A DNA stretch of 64,000 nucleotides from CAIUGU01 sp963819685 (GTDB lineage Bacteria; Pseudomonadota; Gammaproteobacteria; Steroidobacterales; Steroidobacteraceae), in assembly GCA_963819685.1 (NCBI GenBank), contig CAWFXI010000009.1, positions 248,001 to 312,000 of the forward strand, given 5' to 3'. The notes under the pieces were generated by a model. It did no database searches. It was not told the origin of the DNA and saw only the letters and a program-made list of their open reading frames with translations. Positions 34,662 to 47,481 of this stretch are shown in pieces. Positions within the stretch are counted from its first letter, which is position 1. Each line of letters starts with the position of its first letter. The position numbers and the translations under genes were made by a program.

Positions 34662-37370
34662 ATGAGGTTTCCTGGACTGATGGCCAGCACGCCCCCCCTC
34701 CCGCCCGCTGAACCCGCTCCTGATTCCCCGGATATCGATCTGCTTGCCACCCAGCGCGTGTTCAGCGCTGCCAATCGTTCACTCGTCGGACTCGACGTCC
34801 TGCTGACCAAGGTCTCCGTCGATTTCCAGAATCTGCCGCGAGACAACACCGACGCGTGCGTGGTCCGTAGCCTCGAAGCATTGCGGGAGGCGTCCGGCGT
34901 GGATGCCATGTTCATCGCGTTGTTCGATCGCGAACGGCGAGTGATCGAATCGGTCAGCGGGGCAACCAGCCTCTACACCGCTTTCAATCCCGGAGTGTTG
35001 CAGGGCGACCTGCTCGAATCCCTGCCTTACCTGCGCGATCGCCTGGGGCATATGCGTATCGTGGAGATCCGCGACACCGCTGAACCCCGCCGCGAACTCG
35101 GCGCTGAAGCTGCACGGTTTGCGGGACTGCAACTCGGGGCCGTCCTCATGATCGGCTTCTCGATGCAGGACCGGGTATCCGGCTTCATGGCGCTCGCATC
35201 CATGCGGCCGCGCGAAACCTGGGATGCCAATCTGCATCTTCTGCTGAAGCTGATTGGCACGAGCTACGCCACGGGACTCGACCGGCTGCGTTTCCAGGAT
35301 CAGGTGGCCAGCCTGCAGGAAAGGAATGAGTTATCCCTCGAGAGTGCCAACGACGGCCTCTGGGATTTCGATGTTGAAAGCAACACGGTGTATTTCTCGC
35401 CCCGCTGGAAGGCGATGCTCGGTTTCTCGCCGGATGATCTCGATGTGTCACCGGACTGGCGCCAGCTTGTGCATCCGGATGACATGGCGCGCACGCAATC
35501 GCTGTTGCGCGAACACCTGGCCGGCAAGTCTCCGCTGTTCGAAAGCGTGCACAGGATGCGGCATCGCAGTGGCGAATGGCGCTGGGTCGTCAGTCGCGCC
35601 AAGGCACGAGTGGACGACAATGGCCGCTTGCGGCGCCTCGTCGGTGTCGAACTCGATATCACCGAACGGCGCTTGTACGAGGAGGCGCTGTTCAAGGAAA
35701 AGGAGAGCGCCCAGATCACGCTGCAGTCAATCGGCGACGGCGTCATCACGACCGATTCCAGGTCGCATGTGGAGTATCTGAATCCGGTGGCGGAGCAGCT
35801 CACCGGGTGGCGTCTGGATGATGCGCAGGGCCGGCCGATCGATGAAATCTTCCGGGGCTTTCATGAAGAGACTTGCGAGCCGCTCGAGAATCCGTTGTCG
35901 GTGTCGATACGGCGCGCACGGGCCATCAAGTCGGTCCGACCCACGCTGCTCATCCGGCGCGACGGCAACGAGCTTTACATCGAGAGCTGCGCGTCACCGA
36001 TTCGTGACGGGTCGGGCGCCATTTCCGGCGGTGTACTGGTCTTCCATGATGTCAGCGAGAGCCGCGAGCTGAATCGCAAGCTGTCCTATCACGCGAGTCA
36101 CGACATCCTGACGGGGCTGGTCAATCGTCGCGAGTTCGAAGCTCGTTTGGAGCGGGCACTGAAGAGTGCCAAGGCGCGAGAGGCTTCGTATTGCCTGTGT
36201 CACCTGGATCTCGACCAGTTCAAGATCATCAATGACAACTGCGGGCATAGCGCCGGTGATGCATTGCTCGGCCAGGTCGGACAGTTGCTCAAGTCCAAGA
36301 TCCGCTGGCGGGACACCGTGTCACGCCTGGGCGGCGATGAGTTCGGCGTGCTGCTCGAGAGCTGTTCGCTGGACGAGGCCATGCGCAATGCCGAAATCCT
36401 GCGCGAGTCCATCCGCGACTATCGCTTCGTGTGGGAAGAACGCACGTTCCGGCTGGGCGCAAGCATCGGTGTCGTGCCGATCTCGCCGGAGAATGAAGAC
36501 GTCGCGTCACTGCTGTCCGCTGCCGACAGCGCGTGCCAGGCGGCGAAGGAAGGCGGGCGCAATCGCGTCTACAGCTTCCAGGAAAATGATATCGACCTGA
36601 TGCGCCGCCGCCGTGAAATGCAGTGGGCAGCGCGGATCAACAACGCGCTTGAAGAAGGCCGCTTCGAATTGTTCCGCCAGACCATCCTGCCGCTGCAGAA
36701 GGCCGAGCCCGGCCTGCATTACGAGTTGTTGCTGCGCATGCGCGATGAGGCCGGCAAGATCGTATCGCCGGATCAGTTCATTGCCGCGGCCGAACGCTAT
36801 GCCATCACGCCGAGCATCGATCGCTGGGTGATCGAGAATGCGCTGCGGTGGCTGGTGTCCGAAGCGGACGAGCGCGAAAAGCTGGCGATGTGTTCCATCA
36901 ATCTGTCGGGACAGAGTCTCGGCGACGACAAGTTTCTGCCCTTCGTCATCGAGCAGTTCCATCGCAGCGGCATCGATGCCTCGAAGATCTGCTTTGAAAT
37001 CACTGAAACTGCCGCGATCGCCAGCTTCTCGCAGGCGAACCGCTTCATCCAGGCCCTGAAGGAACTGGGCTGCATGTTTGCGCTCGACGATTTCGGCACG
37101 GGCCTGTCGTCATTCGGTTACCTCAAGCATTTCCCGGTGGATTTCCTCAAGATCGATGGCAGCTTCGTGAAGGAAATCCTGCACGATCCCATCGATCGCG
37201 AGATGGTCCGGTCCATCAACGAGATTGGTCACCTGACCGGCAAGAAGACCATTGCCGAATTTGCCGAGAACCAGGAAATCATCGACATGCTGCGCGGGAT
37301 CGGTGTCGACTATGCGCAGGGGTATGGCATCGCCATGCCGCAGAGGGTGCTGAAGGTCGTGAATGGGTAG
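34662..37370 (+). CDS. GAF-PAS-PAS-GGDEF-EAL cyclic-di-GMP signalling protein
   Basis: 902 residues, soluble. A GAF-like domain (about 45-215) is followed by two PAS domains (about 225-345 and 350-475), a GGDEF domain with intact GGDEF at 557-561 and an RxxD inhibitory site (RWRD) just before it, and an EAL domain. The EAL signature is ELL (Glu688) instead of EAL, but NLSGQS, EITE, DDFGTG (809-814), KIDGSF and GYGIAMP are kept, so both diguanylate cyclase and phosphodiesterase activities are plausible. The PAS domains suggest redox, light or ligand input. Single-gene unit. Confidence 0.93.
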   Translation: MRFPGLMASTPPLPPAEPAPDSPDIDLLATQRVFSAANRSLVGLDVLLTKVSVDFQNLPRDNTDACVVRSLEALREASGVDAMFIALFDRERRVIESVSGATSLYTAFNPGVLQGDLLESLPYLRDRLGHMRIVEIRDTAEPRRELGAEAARFAGLQLGAVLMIGFSMQDRVSGFMALASMRPRETWDANLHLLLKLIGTSYATGLDRLRFQDQVASLQERNELSLESANDGLWDFDVESNTVYFSPRWKAMLGFSPDDLDVSPDWRQLVHPDDMARTQSLLREHLAGKSPLFESVHRMRHRSGEWRWVVSRAKARVDDNGRLRRLVGVELDITERRLYEEALFKEKESAQITLQSIGDGVITTDSRSHVEYLNPVAEQLTGWRLDDAQGRPIDEIFRGFHEETCEPLENPLSVSIRRARAIKSVRPTLLIRRDGNELYIESCASPIRDGSGAISGGVLVFHDVSESRELNRKLSYHASHDILTGLVNRREFEARLERALKSAKAREASYCLCHLDLDQFKIINDNCGHSAGDALLGQVGQLLKSKIRWRDTVSRLGGDEFGVLLESCSLDEAMRNAEILRESIRDYRFVWEERTFRLGASIGVVPISPENEDVASLLSAADSACQAAKEGGRNRVYSFQENDIDLMRRRREMQWAARINNALEEGRFELFRQTILPLQKAEPGLHYELLLRMRDEAGKIVSPDQFIAAAERYAITPSIDRWVIENALRWLVSEADEREKLAMCSINLSGQSLGDDKFLPFVIEQFHRSGIDASKICFEITETAAIASFSQANRFIQALKELGCMFALDDFGTGLSSFGYLKHFPVDFLKIDGSFVKEILHDPIDREMVRSINEIGHLTGKKTIAEFAENQEIIDMLRGIGVDYAQGYGIAMPQRVLKVVNG

Positions 37371-37558
37371 GCGTTAGCCGTGAGTCGCGAGTCGTGAGCC
37401 GTGATGCGTGATGCGTCAAATGGAGTCAGAATTTGCTTGACAGGGAATTGTCGGGATCGCAATCATTTTCACCGTTCACCGTTCACGTTCACGTTCACGC
37501 TTCACGCTTCACCCTTCACGTTCACGCTTCACCGTTTCACGCTTCACCGCTTCACGCT
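37371..37558. repeat. Heptamer array with core (TTCACGC type), copy between c-di-GMP gene and nadC
   Basis: Left: degenerate CGTGATG/CGTGAGC heptamers (37371-37416). Core: GGAGTCAGAATTTGCTTGAC at about 37421-37440, then AGGGAATTGTCGGGATCG. Right: TTCACCG/TTCACGT/TTCACGC heptamers to the nadC stop. The same left-core-right order is seen at 54839-55020 and, within ribF, at 9676-9837. The left and right heptamers are inverted relative to each other, so the array can fold back. Confidence 0.75.
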
Positions 37559-38413
37559 TCACGCCTTCCCAAACCGCATCGACAGGTCGATCGCCCGCAC
37601 GTGCTTCGTCAGGCTGCCGATCGATATGAAATCCACTCCCGTCTCCGCAATTGCCCGGATCGTTTCGAGCGTGACGTTGCCGGATGCCTCGAGCTCGACG
37701 CGTCGGGTCTTGTGCTCGCGGGTAATCCGAACCGCCTCGCGCATGTCCTTGAGACTGAAATTGTCGATCAGGATGCGGTCCGGATGGGTGGCCAGCGCCT
37801 GGTGCAGTTCTTCCAGTGATTCCACTTCCACTTCCAGCAGCACCCGCGAATTGACAGTGCGGGCAGCGGCCACCGCGGCAGCGATGGAGCCCGCGGCGGC
37901 AATGTGGTTCTCCTTGATCAGGATGCCGTCGAACAGGCCAATGCGATGATTGGTGCCTCCGCCACAGAGCACGGCATACTTTTGTGCCAGCCGCAGACCC
38001 GGGAGGGTCTTGCGCGTATCCAGGATGCGGCATCCGGTTCCCGCGACGGTATCTACATAATTGCGGGTGACCGTGGCTGTTCCCGAGAGTGTCTGCAGGA
38101 AGTTGAGTGCAGGCCGCTCTGCGGTCAATAGCGCACGCGCTGGACCCTCGATCCGGCAAAGCACCTGATTTGCATCGACGTGTGCACCGTCTTTGGCGGT
38201 CCACTCGACATGAATGGTCGGGTCTACCTGCCTGCAGACTTCGTCAAACCACTCGCACCCGCACAAGACTGCCGATTCGCGGGTGATGACCGTCGCGGTG
38301 GCGCGCGTATCGGCCGGTATCAGGGCAGCAGTCAGATCCCCCGTGCCCACATCTTCCGCAAGGGCAATTGCGACGCTGGTTGCAATGTTGTCCGGCAGAG
38401 GAGGGGCAATCAT
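37559..38413 (-). CDS. nadC: Nicotinate-nucleotide pyrophosphorylase (quinolinate phosphoribosyltransferase)
   Basis: 284 residues from ATG 38413. Family motifs EDVGTGDLT (about 21-29), NFLQTLSGTAT, RILDTRKTLPGLRLAQKYAVLCGGGTNHR and LIKENHI are all intact. It converts quinolinate and PRPP to nicotinate mononucleotide in NAD synthesis. nadA/nadB are not nearby. Its stop lies at the edge of a heptamer array. Confidence 0.97.
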   Translation of the reverse strand: MIAPPLPDNIATSVAIALAEDVGTGDLTAALIPADTRATATVITRESAVLCGCEWFDEVCRQVDPTIHVEWTAKDGAHVDANQVLCRIEGPARALLTAERPALNFLQTLSGTATVTRNYVDTVAGTGCRILDTRKTLPGLRLAQKYAVLCGGGTNHRIGLFDGILIKENHIAAAGSIAAAVAAARTVNSRVLLEVEVESLEELHQALATHPDRILIDNFSLKDMREAVRITREHKTRRVELEASGNVTLETIRAIAETGVDFISIGSLTKHVRAIDLSMRFGKA

Positions 38414-38434
38414 GGGTTGTGGTGTTCTAAAGAA

Positions 38435-38457
38435 TGAACCCGGCAGAGCCGGGTTCA
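38435..38457 (-). terminator. Terminator after the PuuD-like gene
   Basis: TGAACCCGGC-AGA-GCCGGGTTCA is a perfect 10-bp stem. On the minus strand it is followed by TTCTTT. It lies between the PuuD-like stop (38486) and the nadC start (38413), so nadC probably has its own promoter. Confidence 0.7.
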
Positions 38458-38485
38458 TGGATCAAGGCCTTGAGACGCCCCGGAT

Positions 38486-39101
38486 TCAGAGCGGGAATCC
38501 GGCCACATTGCCATGGCCGGCTGCAGCCATGCACAACAGCATCGGGATCGACAGCACGAAGTTGGTCCGTGACGCCAGCATGGCCACTCGGCGCAGCTTT
38601 GGCCTTTTCGTCATCGGTAGCTGGCTTCAAGCCGAGGATCTTCTTCTGGTTCGGCCAGATAATGCCCCAGACGTTCAGCAACATGATCGTGCCTAGCCAG
38701 GCGCCCGTGCCGATGACGAGCTGATAGCCGTTGATTTCTTCGCCGCCCATGCCAAGCATGAATGCGCCACCAAAATTGCCGCCGCGCGCCAGATACCAGG
38801 CCCCGGTCAGCCAGGTTCCAAGCGCCGCCCAACGAAACCACCAGAGTGCCACTGGCGCGATGTATTTGGTGATTCCAGCGCCCCCAGGCCCACCTTTGTC
38901 AGCCGCTGCGGCGGCCAGTCCGGGAATCTGCACGACGTTGAAGTAGTAAAGCATCCCGATCCACATGATGCCGGTCAGGATATGCAGCCAGCGGGCCAGC
39001 TGCACTTCATTGAAGTAGGTCGGTGCGACCGCGAACATCAGCAGGATGGCGAGCACGAAGCCGCTGATCAGCGCGCCCCTGACGGTATTAAGTGGATTCA
39101 T
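38486..39101 (-). CDS. PuuD/DUF989-like membrane protein (frameshift in data)
   Basis: About 204 residues after correction, five or six membrane helices. QLARWLHILTGIMWIGMLYYFNVVQIP and WWFRWAALGTWLTGAWYL resemble the membrane domain of urate hydroxylase PuuD. An extra C near 38593 (GCGCCGAGTGG) diverts the raw frame. Removing it gives ARVAMLASRTNFVLSIPMLL and a TGA at 38486. The stand-alone domain lacks the cytochrome c part of full PuuD, so urate oxidation is not certain. Confidence 0.75.
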
Positions 39102-39294
39102 GGCGGGAACTCTCTCCAATGGCAGGCTTCAGGCGCCCGGATCTGCCCGATAAACTGTTTTCGGCAGGGGTTTGAAGAATAGGCGAGCGACCCCCATAAT
39201 TCAACGTCAGGCGGCTTTAGGACTTTAGAGTGCCTGTCACGCGCCAGGGCTTTTGCCTCATGGCGCCCGCCGGAAGTTTGAGGAGGTATCGAAC

Positions 39295-39600
39295 GTGGAT
39301 GTCAATGACCGGATCAAGGATCTGCTGGAACACAACCCTGTGCTGCTTTTCATGAAGGGCACACCTGATTTTCCGCAGTGTGGTTTTTCCGCGGCAGCGG
39401 TGCGTGCTCTGCAGGCTTCCAACGCCAGCTTTGCCCACGTGAACATCTTCGAGGATCCGGAGCTTCGCGAAGCGCTGAAGGCCTATTCGAACTGGCCTAC
39501 GTATCCGCAGCTGTACGTGAAGGGCGAACTCGTCGGCGGCTCGGATATCGTCATCGAGATGTTCAAGAGCGGTGAACTGAAGGAGCTCGTCAAGAGCTGA
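39295..39600 (+). CDS. grxD: Monothiol glutaredoxin Grx4
   Basis: 101 residues. CGFS active site in PQCGFSAAAVRAL, with LLFMKGTPDFP before and NWPTYPQLYVKGELVGGSDI after. CGFS glutaredoxins carry a glutathione-bound [2Fe-2S] cluster and help deliver Fe-S clusters. Start GTG 39295 has a near-perfect AGGAGG 9 bases upstream, so the longer upstream frame is rejected. Converges on rnt. Confidence 0.96.
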   Translation: MDVNDRIKDLLEHNPVLLFMKGTPDFPQCGFSAAAVRALQASNASFAHVNIFEDPELREALKAYSNWPTYPQLYVKGELVGGSDIVIEMFKSGELKELVKS

Positions 39601-39638
39601 GTTGTCACCGTGTAGCGGGCAGCAGGTCCAGCCTCCTG

Positions 39639-40289
39639 CTAACCGCCTGTCGTTGTGTGCTTCCCCGCTTCTTCATAAATGTTCTTGAAGCGATTGCAGA
39701 TGATGCAGAACAGCTCGGCTGTTCGTTCGGCGTCATAGGCGGCGGAGTGGGCTTCACTTGAGTTCCAGGTCAGGCCGGCTGCCATCAGGGCCTTGGCAAG
39801 CACAGTCTGTCCATAGGCCACGCCAGCGAGCGTTGCCGTATCAAAGGTGGAAAACGGGTGAAACGGATTGCGCTTGATGTCCGCGCGAGTCACCGCAGCA
39901 TTCAGGAAGTTCAGGTCAAAGAACGCGTTGTGACCCACGAGCACGGCACGGGTGCACTCGTTGTCCTTCACTGCCTGGCGTACATCGTGGAACAGGCGCG
40001 TCAACGCCTCCTTTTCAGGCAATGCCGGCCGCAGCGGGTGATAGGGATCAATGTTGTTGACCGCGAGCGCTGCGGCTTCGATGTTTGCGCCTGCATACGG
40101 CTGAACATGGAAGCGTGAAGTGTTCCCCGGGTGCAAGGTGCCATCTCGTTGCATGACCAGCGGCACGGCGGCGATCTCGAGCAAGGCGTCGGTGTTGGGG
40201 TTGAAGCCTCCCGTTTCCACGTCGACGACCACCGGCAGAAAGCCGCGAAACCGTTGCGCCATCGTCGGCGAGGGGCTGGAGTCCGTCAT
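39639..40289 (-). CDS. rnt: Ribonuclease T
   Basis: 216 residues. DEDDh exonuclease: Asp23 and Glu25 in VVVDVETGG, GHNAFFDLNFLNAAV and the late HSAAYDAERT. It trims tRNA and other small-RNA 3' ends. The start overlaps pyrC by 4 bases, and pyrC overlaps pepA by 4, so pepA-pyrC-rnt is one operon. Confidence 0.96.
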   Translation of the reverse strand: MTDSSPSPTMAQRFRGFLPVVVDVETGGFNPNTDALLEIAAVPLVMQRDGTLHPGNTSRFHVQPYAGANIEAAALAVNNIDPYHPLRPALPEKEALTRLFHDVRQAVKDNECTRAVLVGHNAFFDLNFLNAAVTRADIKRNPFHPFSTFDTATLAGVAYGQTVLAKALMAAGLTWNSSEAHSAAYDAERTAELFCIICNRFKNIYEEAGKHTTTGG

Positions 40290-41338
40290 GGAACAGAAGA
40301 GTCCGTCATGCGCCAGGCAATGGATTCACCTGCGCGGAAGGGAACGAGTTCAGCGTCGCCGAAGCGATAGGCGGCTGGCGGTTGCCAGGCTTCGCGGACC
40401 AAAGTAATGGATCCGGTATTCCGTGGCAAACCATAGAAATCAGCTCCCCGTAGAGAGGCGAAGGCTTCCAGGCGATCAAGGCGACCGACCCGCTCGAATG
40501 CCTCTGCGTACAGTTCAATAGCTGCATGGGCGGAAAAGACGCCGGCACAGCCGCAGGCGTTCTCCTTGGTATGGCGGGCATGGGGAGCGCTGTCCGTGCC
40601 CAGGAAGAAACGCGGGTCTTCTCCGGTGGCAGCGGCAACGAGTGCCTGGCGGTCGTGTTCGCGCTTCAGTACAGGCAGGCAGTAATTGTGTGGCCGGATG
40701 CCGCCGGTGAACATCGCATTGCGATTGAGCAGCAGATGTTGCGGAGTAATGGTGGCGGCCAGACTCGCACGGCCACTCAGCACGAATTCGACAGCAGCCT
40801 GCGTCGTCACATGCTCAAACACGACACGCAGTTTCGCAAAGCGTTCGAGGACCGGCGCGAGCACCTCATCGATGAACTGATGCTCGCGATCGAAGACGTC
40901 GACGGATGCAGCGGTGACTTCGCCGTGGACCTGCAGCACGAGGCCGCAGTCCTCCATTGCCGCCAGGGCAGGGTAGATTTTCTCGATTGCCGTCACGCCG
41001 GCATCCGAATGCGTGGTCGCTCCCGCCGGATAGAGCTTCGCGCCGATCACGATGCCGCTGGCCTTCGCGTTACGGATCTCCTCACCCGAAGTGCTATCGG
41101 TCAGATACAGCGTCATCAGAGGTTCGAACGAAACTCCGCGAGGCAGGGCAGCGAGAATCCTCTGTCGATAGGCGGAGGCCATTGCGACTGTCGTGACGGG
41201 GGGATTCAGGTTCGGCATGATCACCGCGCGTGCAAACTGCCGGGCCGTGAAGGGCAGTACGGCAGCCAGCGCATCGCCGTCGCGCAGATGTAAATGCCAG
41301 TCGTCCGGGCGCCGGAATGTCAGCGATTCTGCGTTCAC
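40286..41338 (-). CDS. pyrC: Dihydroorotase (class II)
   Basis: 350 residues. Zinc ligands His15 and His17 in DDWHLHLRDG, carboxylated Lys in IGAKLYPAGATTHSD (about 100), later His in LQVHGE and FEHVTT and Asp in GTDSAPH. Cyclises carbamoyl-aspartate in pyrimidine synthesis. Translationally coupled on both sides. Confidence 0.97.
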   Translation of the reverse strand: MNAESLTFRRPDDWHLHLRDGDALAAVLPFTARQFARAVIMPNLNPPVTTVAMASAYRQRILAALPRGVSFEPLMTLYLTDSTSGEEIRNAKASGIVIGAKLYPAGATTHSDAGVTAIEKIYPALAAMEDCGLVLQVHGEVTAASVDVFDREHQFIDEVLAPVLERFAKLRVVFEHVTTQAAVEFVLSGRASLAATITPQHLLLNRNAMFTGGIRPHNYCLPVLKREHDRQALVAAATGEDPRFFLGTDSAPHARHTKENACGCAGVFSAHAAIELYAEAFERVGRLDRLEAFASLRGADFYGLPRNTGSITLVREAWQPPAAYRFGDAELVPFRAGESIAWRMTDSSVP

Positions 41339-42855
41339 GCTTTGGCGCCCAGCAGCTGACTCTTGAGGAGCAGGTGAGTCGCGAAGCGCACACCGAAGCC
41401 GGTGAAGTCACTCGGAATATGCGCCAGACCGCCATGATGGTTGCTGGCCGACATGTCGACGTGGATCCAGGGTGTTTCCGCCGGGACGAAATGGTTCAGG
41501 AATCGCGCTGCCAGAATGTGGTCGCCCTTGCCCTCCATTGAACATTGCAGCAGGTCTGCGACAGCCGTCTCGAGGTCGCTGTCGTAGTCGTCATCCATCG
41601 GGAAATTCCAGACCCGTTCGCCGCTGTCCCGGCCAGCAGCCTCGAGCATGGGACGCCATTCCGGGCGGTTCGTGAAGACGCCGCTGTAACGCTCGGTCAA
41701 CGCCATCACGCAGGCGCCTGTCAACGTCGCGAAATCGATGATCGCGCCGGGCTTTTGCCGGGCCGCCAGGGCGAGCGTATCCGCCAGCACCATGCGTCCT
41801 TCCGCATCGCTGTGCACGACCTGGATGGTCGTGCCGTTCACGGCTGTGACGATTTCCTGGGGACGATAGGCGCTCGGGCCGATCTGATTCTCGGTCAGTG
41901 CCACCCAGCAGTCGATCTCATACGGGACCTTGAGCGTGCTCAACGTGAGCAAGGTGCCCACGGCAACAGCGCTGCCCTGCATGTCCTCGTGCATCGTGTA
42001 CATGCCCTTCTGCGTCTTCAGGTTGATGCCGCCCGTATCGAAGCAGATACCTTTGCCGACGAGCGCGAGCCGGCCCCGAGCGCGGGCCGCCGGCCGATAC
42101 GTCAGTCGAACGATGCCCGCGCCGCGATGCGGATTGCTGCGCGACACCGCGAGGAATGCGCCCGCACCCAGCCGCTTCAGCCGTGGCTCGTCCAGAAACT
42201 GGAAGCGCCAGCCGTGAGTACCCGCCAGCGTCTTCAGGGCTTTCCGGTAGTTGACGCAATCAAGTACGTCAGGCGGCAACGTCGTCAGCCAGCGGGCGAG
42301 GTGGTTGCCCGCATTGCTGGCTGCGGTGGTTTTGAGGTCGATCGGGCTGCCGGCGTGCAACACCGTTATGGATACTGCAGTCGGAGCAGGACTTCTTTTC
42401 GACTTGAAATGGGGTAGCGGGGCGATTCCAGCCAGCGTGGCTGCTGTCAATGCTTCGAGCGGCGCAACGGCTTGCGACGCTGACAGGCCGAGGGTCGCGA
42501 GGACGATGCGTTTTGGGGCATTACCCGCCACGTCCTTCCACAGCTTGCCCGCCAGGCTCAACTGCTCGAACGGGCTGGCTTTGTCCTTCAGCATGCCGAT
42601 CGCGACCACCGCATGCGAACGTCCCGGCACGCGTGTCGTCAGCTGGGTGACAGGACCGCGTCGGCGGGCAGCCGCATACAGATCGAGCCAGAGAGCTGCC
42701 TGCGGCAGGGTCTCAAGTGACTGTTCCGCGACAGCCGGATTGCAGATGAGCAATACCGCGTCGGCAGTGTTGAACAGGGAGGCCTGGAGTCTGGTACTCC
42801 TGCGCTGCGCAAGGCTGGTGCGTTGATTTGCGGGTAGAATCTGGCGTAGAGGCAT
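41335..42855 (-). CDS. pepA: M17 leucyl aminopeptidase
   Basis: 506 residues from ATG 42855. The C-terminal catalytic domain has VGKGICFDTGGINLK, ARQKPG and HSDAEGRMVLADTLALA (the usual NTDAEGR reads HSDAEGR). Two metal ions and a bicarbonate site are expected. The N-terminal domain is more divergent from E. coli PepA, so this may be the PepB-like branch of M17. Head of the pepA-pyrC-rnt operon. Confidence 0.9.
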   Translation of the reverse strand: MPLRQILPANQRTSLAQRRSTRLQASLFNTADAVLLICNPAVAEQSLETLPQAALWLDLYAAARRRGPVTQLTTRVPGRSHAVVAIGMLKDKASPFEQLSLAGKLWKDVAGNAPKRIVLATLGLSASQAVAPLEALTAATLAGIAPLPHFKSKRSPAPTAVSITVLHAGSPIDLKTTAASNAGNHLARWLTTLPPDVLDCVNYRKALKTLAGTHGWRFQFLDEPRLKRLGAGAFLAVSRSNPHRGAGIVRLTYRPAARARGRLALVGKGICFDTGGINLKTQKGMYTMHEDMQGSAVAVGTLLTLSTLKVPYEIDCWVALTENQIGPSAYRPQEIVTAVNGTTIQVVHSDAEGRMVLADTLALAARQKPGAIIDFATLTGACVMALTERYSGVFTNRPEWRPMLEAAGRDSGERVWNFPMDDDYDSDLETAVADLLQCSMEGKGDHILAARFLNHFVPAETPWIHVDMSASNHHGGLAHIPSDFTGFGVRFATHLLLKSQLLGAKA

Positions 42856-43164
42856 GTGTTGGCTTGACCGGAAAATTCCAAACACCGATCATGCGTGGGC
42901 CCGATCTGCTCGTAGCCCGTTCGCATCAGTGGCGCCGGTTTGTCAAGAAAATCCTTGAGATTCCGCGAGTAGTAGCTGATCCGGCGCTGGGGCGCGATCG
43001 TAGCAGGACGCCCGTGTCGAATGCACGTCGGCTGCTTGTGCAGCTGATGGCTCCGGAGGGTGGTTGATCGGGAGGCAGTGAAAACCACGCTTTTCGCTGA
43101 CCCCGGATGCAAAAGGCACGGACGGTCTTTGCATCAGGTTTGCTAGCGTACTGAAGGCATCAAA
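42856..43164. other. Divergent pepA/aceE intergenic region
   Basis: 309 bases carrying the two divergent promoters and copy D of the multi-hairpin element (43076-43135). No open frame with family features is seen. Confidence 0.6.
43076..43135 (+). repeat. Multi-hairpin dispersed element, copy D (two helices)
   Basis: CAGTGAAAA/TTTTCGCTG (43076-43084 with 43091-43099; one T-G pair) and GATGCAAA/TTTGCATC (43106-43113 with 43128-43135) match the last two helices of copies A-C in inverse orientation. It ends 29 bases before aceE and could sit in the aceE leader RNA. Confidence 0.7.
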
Positions 43165-45830
<2,666 letters not shown>

Positions 45831-45834
<4 letters not shown>

Positions 45835-47481
45835 CCCAGATTCTCGTGCCGGATATCGGTGATTTTCACGACGTCGAAGTCATCGACGTACTGGTGAAAG
45901 TGGGCGACACCATCGCCGTCGATACACCGCTCGTCACCCTGGAGACTGACAAGGCCACGATGGACGTTCCATCGACGGCGGCGGGCGTCATCAAGAGCCT
46001 CGCTGTGAAGAAGGGCGATCGCGTTTCAAAGGGCAGTGTGGTGGTCTTGCTCGAAGCAACGGCAGAGGCCGCGGCACAGCCGACGACGCCAGCGTCAGAA
46101 GACAGTTGCCGCTCAGAGTCCGCCACCGCCTGCTCAGGCTCCAGCCGCGAAGGTTGTGGCGACGGGCGCCCTGCAACCTGTGCAAGTGGTCGTCCCGGAT
46201 ATCGGCGATTTCCACGATGTGGAGGTCATTGAAGTCCTGGTGAAGACTGGAGATACGATCGCCATCGATACGGCGCTCGTGACCCTCGAAACCGAGAAGG
46301 CGACCATGGATGTGCCGTCCACGGCAGCCGGTGTCGTGCAGAGCCTGGCCGTCAAGAAGGGTGACCGTGTTTCCAAAGGCACTATCGTATTGACGGTGGT
46401 CGGAACTGGGGCCACTCAAAAAGCCGCACCCGTTGTCGCAAATCCAGCGCCGGTTGCTGTGGCGTCAGCTGCCAGCCAGCCTGCTGCGGCAACCCCGCCG
46501 CCATCCGTAACGACAGCGGCAGCCACGCCAGTTTCCGCCTCGATTGATGAAGCCGGCTTCTCCAGGGCCTACGCAGGACCGTCGGTCCGCCTGCTCGCTC
46601 GCGAGCTGGGGGTTGACCTTGGCCGAGTGAAAGGAACGGGAGTCAAAGGCCGCATCACCCATGAAGACGTCAAGGCCTGGGTCAAGCAGGCGCTGACGAG
46701 TGGGGTGGGACAGGGCGCTGCTGCGTCGGCCCAGGCTGCGTTGCCTGCAGTCCCAGTTGTAGATTTCGCGAAATTCGGTCCCGTCGACGTCAAGCCACTG
46801 GGTCGGATCCAGAAAATTTCAGGCGCCAGACTGCATGCCAGCTGGGTCAATGTTCCGCACGTTACGCAGTACGAAGAAGCGGACATCACCGAACTCGAGT
46901 CCGAGCGGGTGCGGCTCAAGGACCAGGCCGCGAAAGGGGGAGTCAAGCTCACGCCCCTGGCTTTCATCCTGCGGGCGTCGGTGCTGGCACTGAAGGAGTT
47001 CCCGCTCTTCAATTCGTCGCTGGATGCAGGCGGGCAGAACCTCGTTTTCAAGAAATACGTTCACCTGGGTTTTGCCGCAGACACACCGAATGGCCTGGTA
47101 GTGCCCGTGATCCGCGACGCCGATCGCAAGGACGTCTATGAGCTGGCACGTGAGCTGTCAGCGTTGTCGGAGAAGGCCCGTGCGGGCAAGCTGTCCGGTG
47201 CAGAGATGCAGGGCGGTACGTTCACGGTGTCGAGTCTGGGTGGCATCGGTGGCACGGCCTTCACGCCCATCATCAACGCGCCGGAAGTCGCGATTCTCGG
47301 CGTATCGAAGTCATCGCAGAAGCCCGTCTATCGAGACGGCCAGTTCGTGCCGCGGCTGATGTTGCCGCTGTCACTGTCCTACGATCACCGCGTCGTCGAT
47401 GGAGCCGCCGGCGCACGCTTTGCGACTTTCCTGGCGCAGCGGCTGGCTGATGTGAAGTCCCTGCTGGAAGCGGTGCCGTGA
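45831..47481 (+). CDS. aceF: Dihydrolipoyl acetyltransferase E2, two lipoyl domains (frameshift in data)
   Basis: About 549 residues after correction. Lipoyl domain 1 (Lys41 in LETDKATMD), Ala/Pro linker, lipoyl domain 2 (LETEKATMD), second linker, E3-binding domain (AGPSVRLLARELGVDLGRVKGTGVKGRITHED) and the catalytic domain ending with the active-site SYDHRVVDGAAGARF. One extra base near 46100 in the first linker splits the frame; removing it gives TVAAQSPPPPAQAP. Core of the pyruvate dehydrogenase complex. Confidence 0.93.

Noticed and set aside
37490..37565. Possible CRISPR array in the TTCACGC repeats
   Set aside because: The unit is only 7 bases with no spacers and no cas genes. The same applies to 54918-55020 and 63541-63638.
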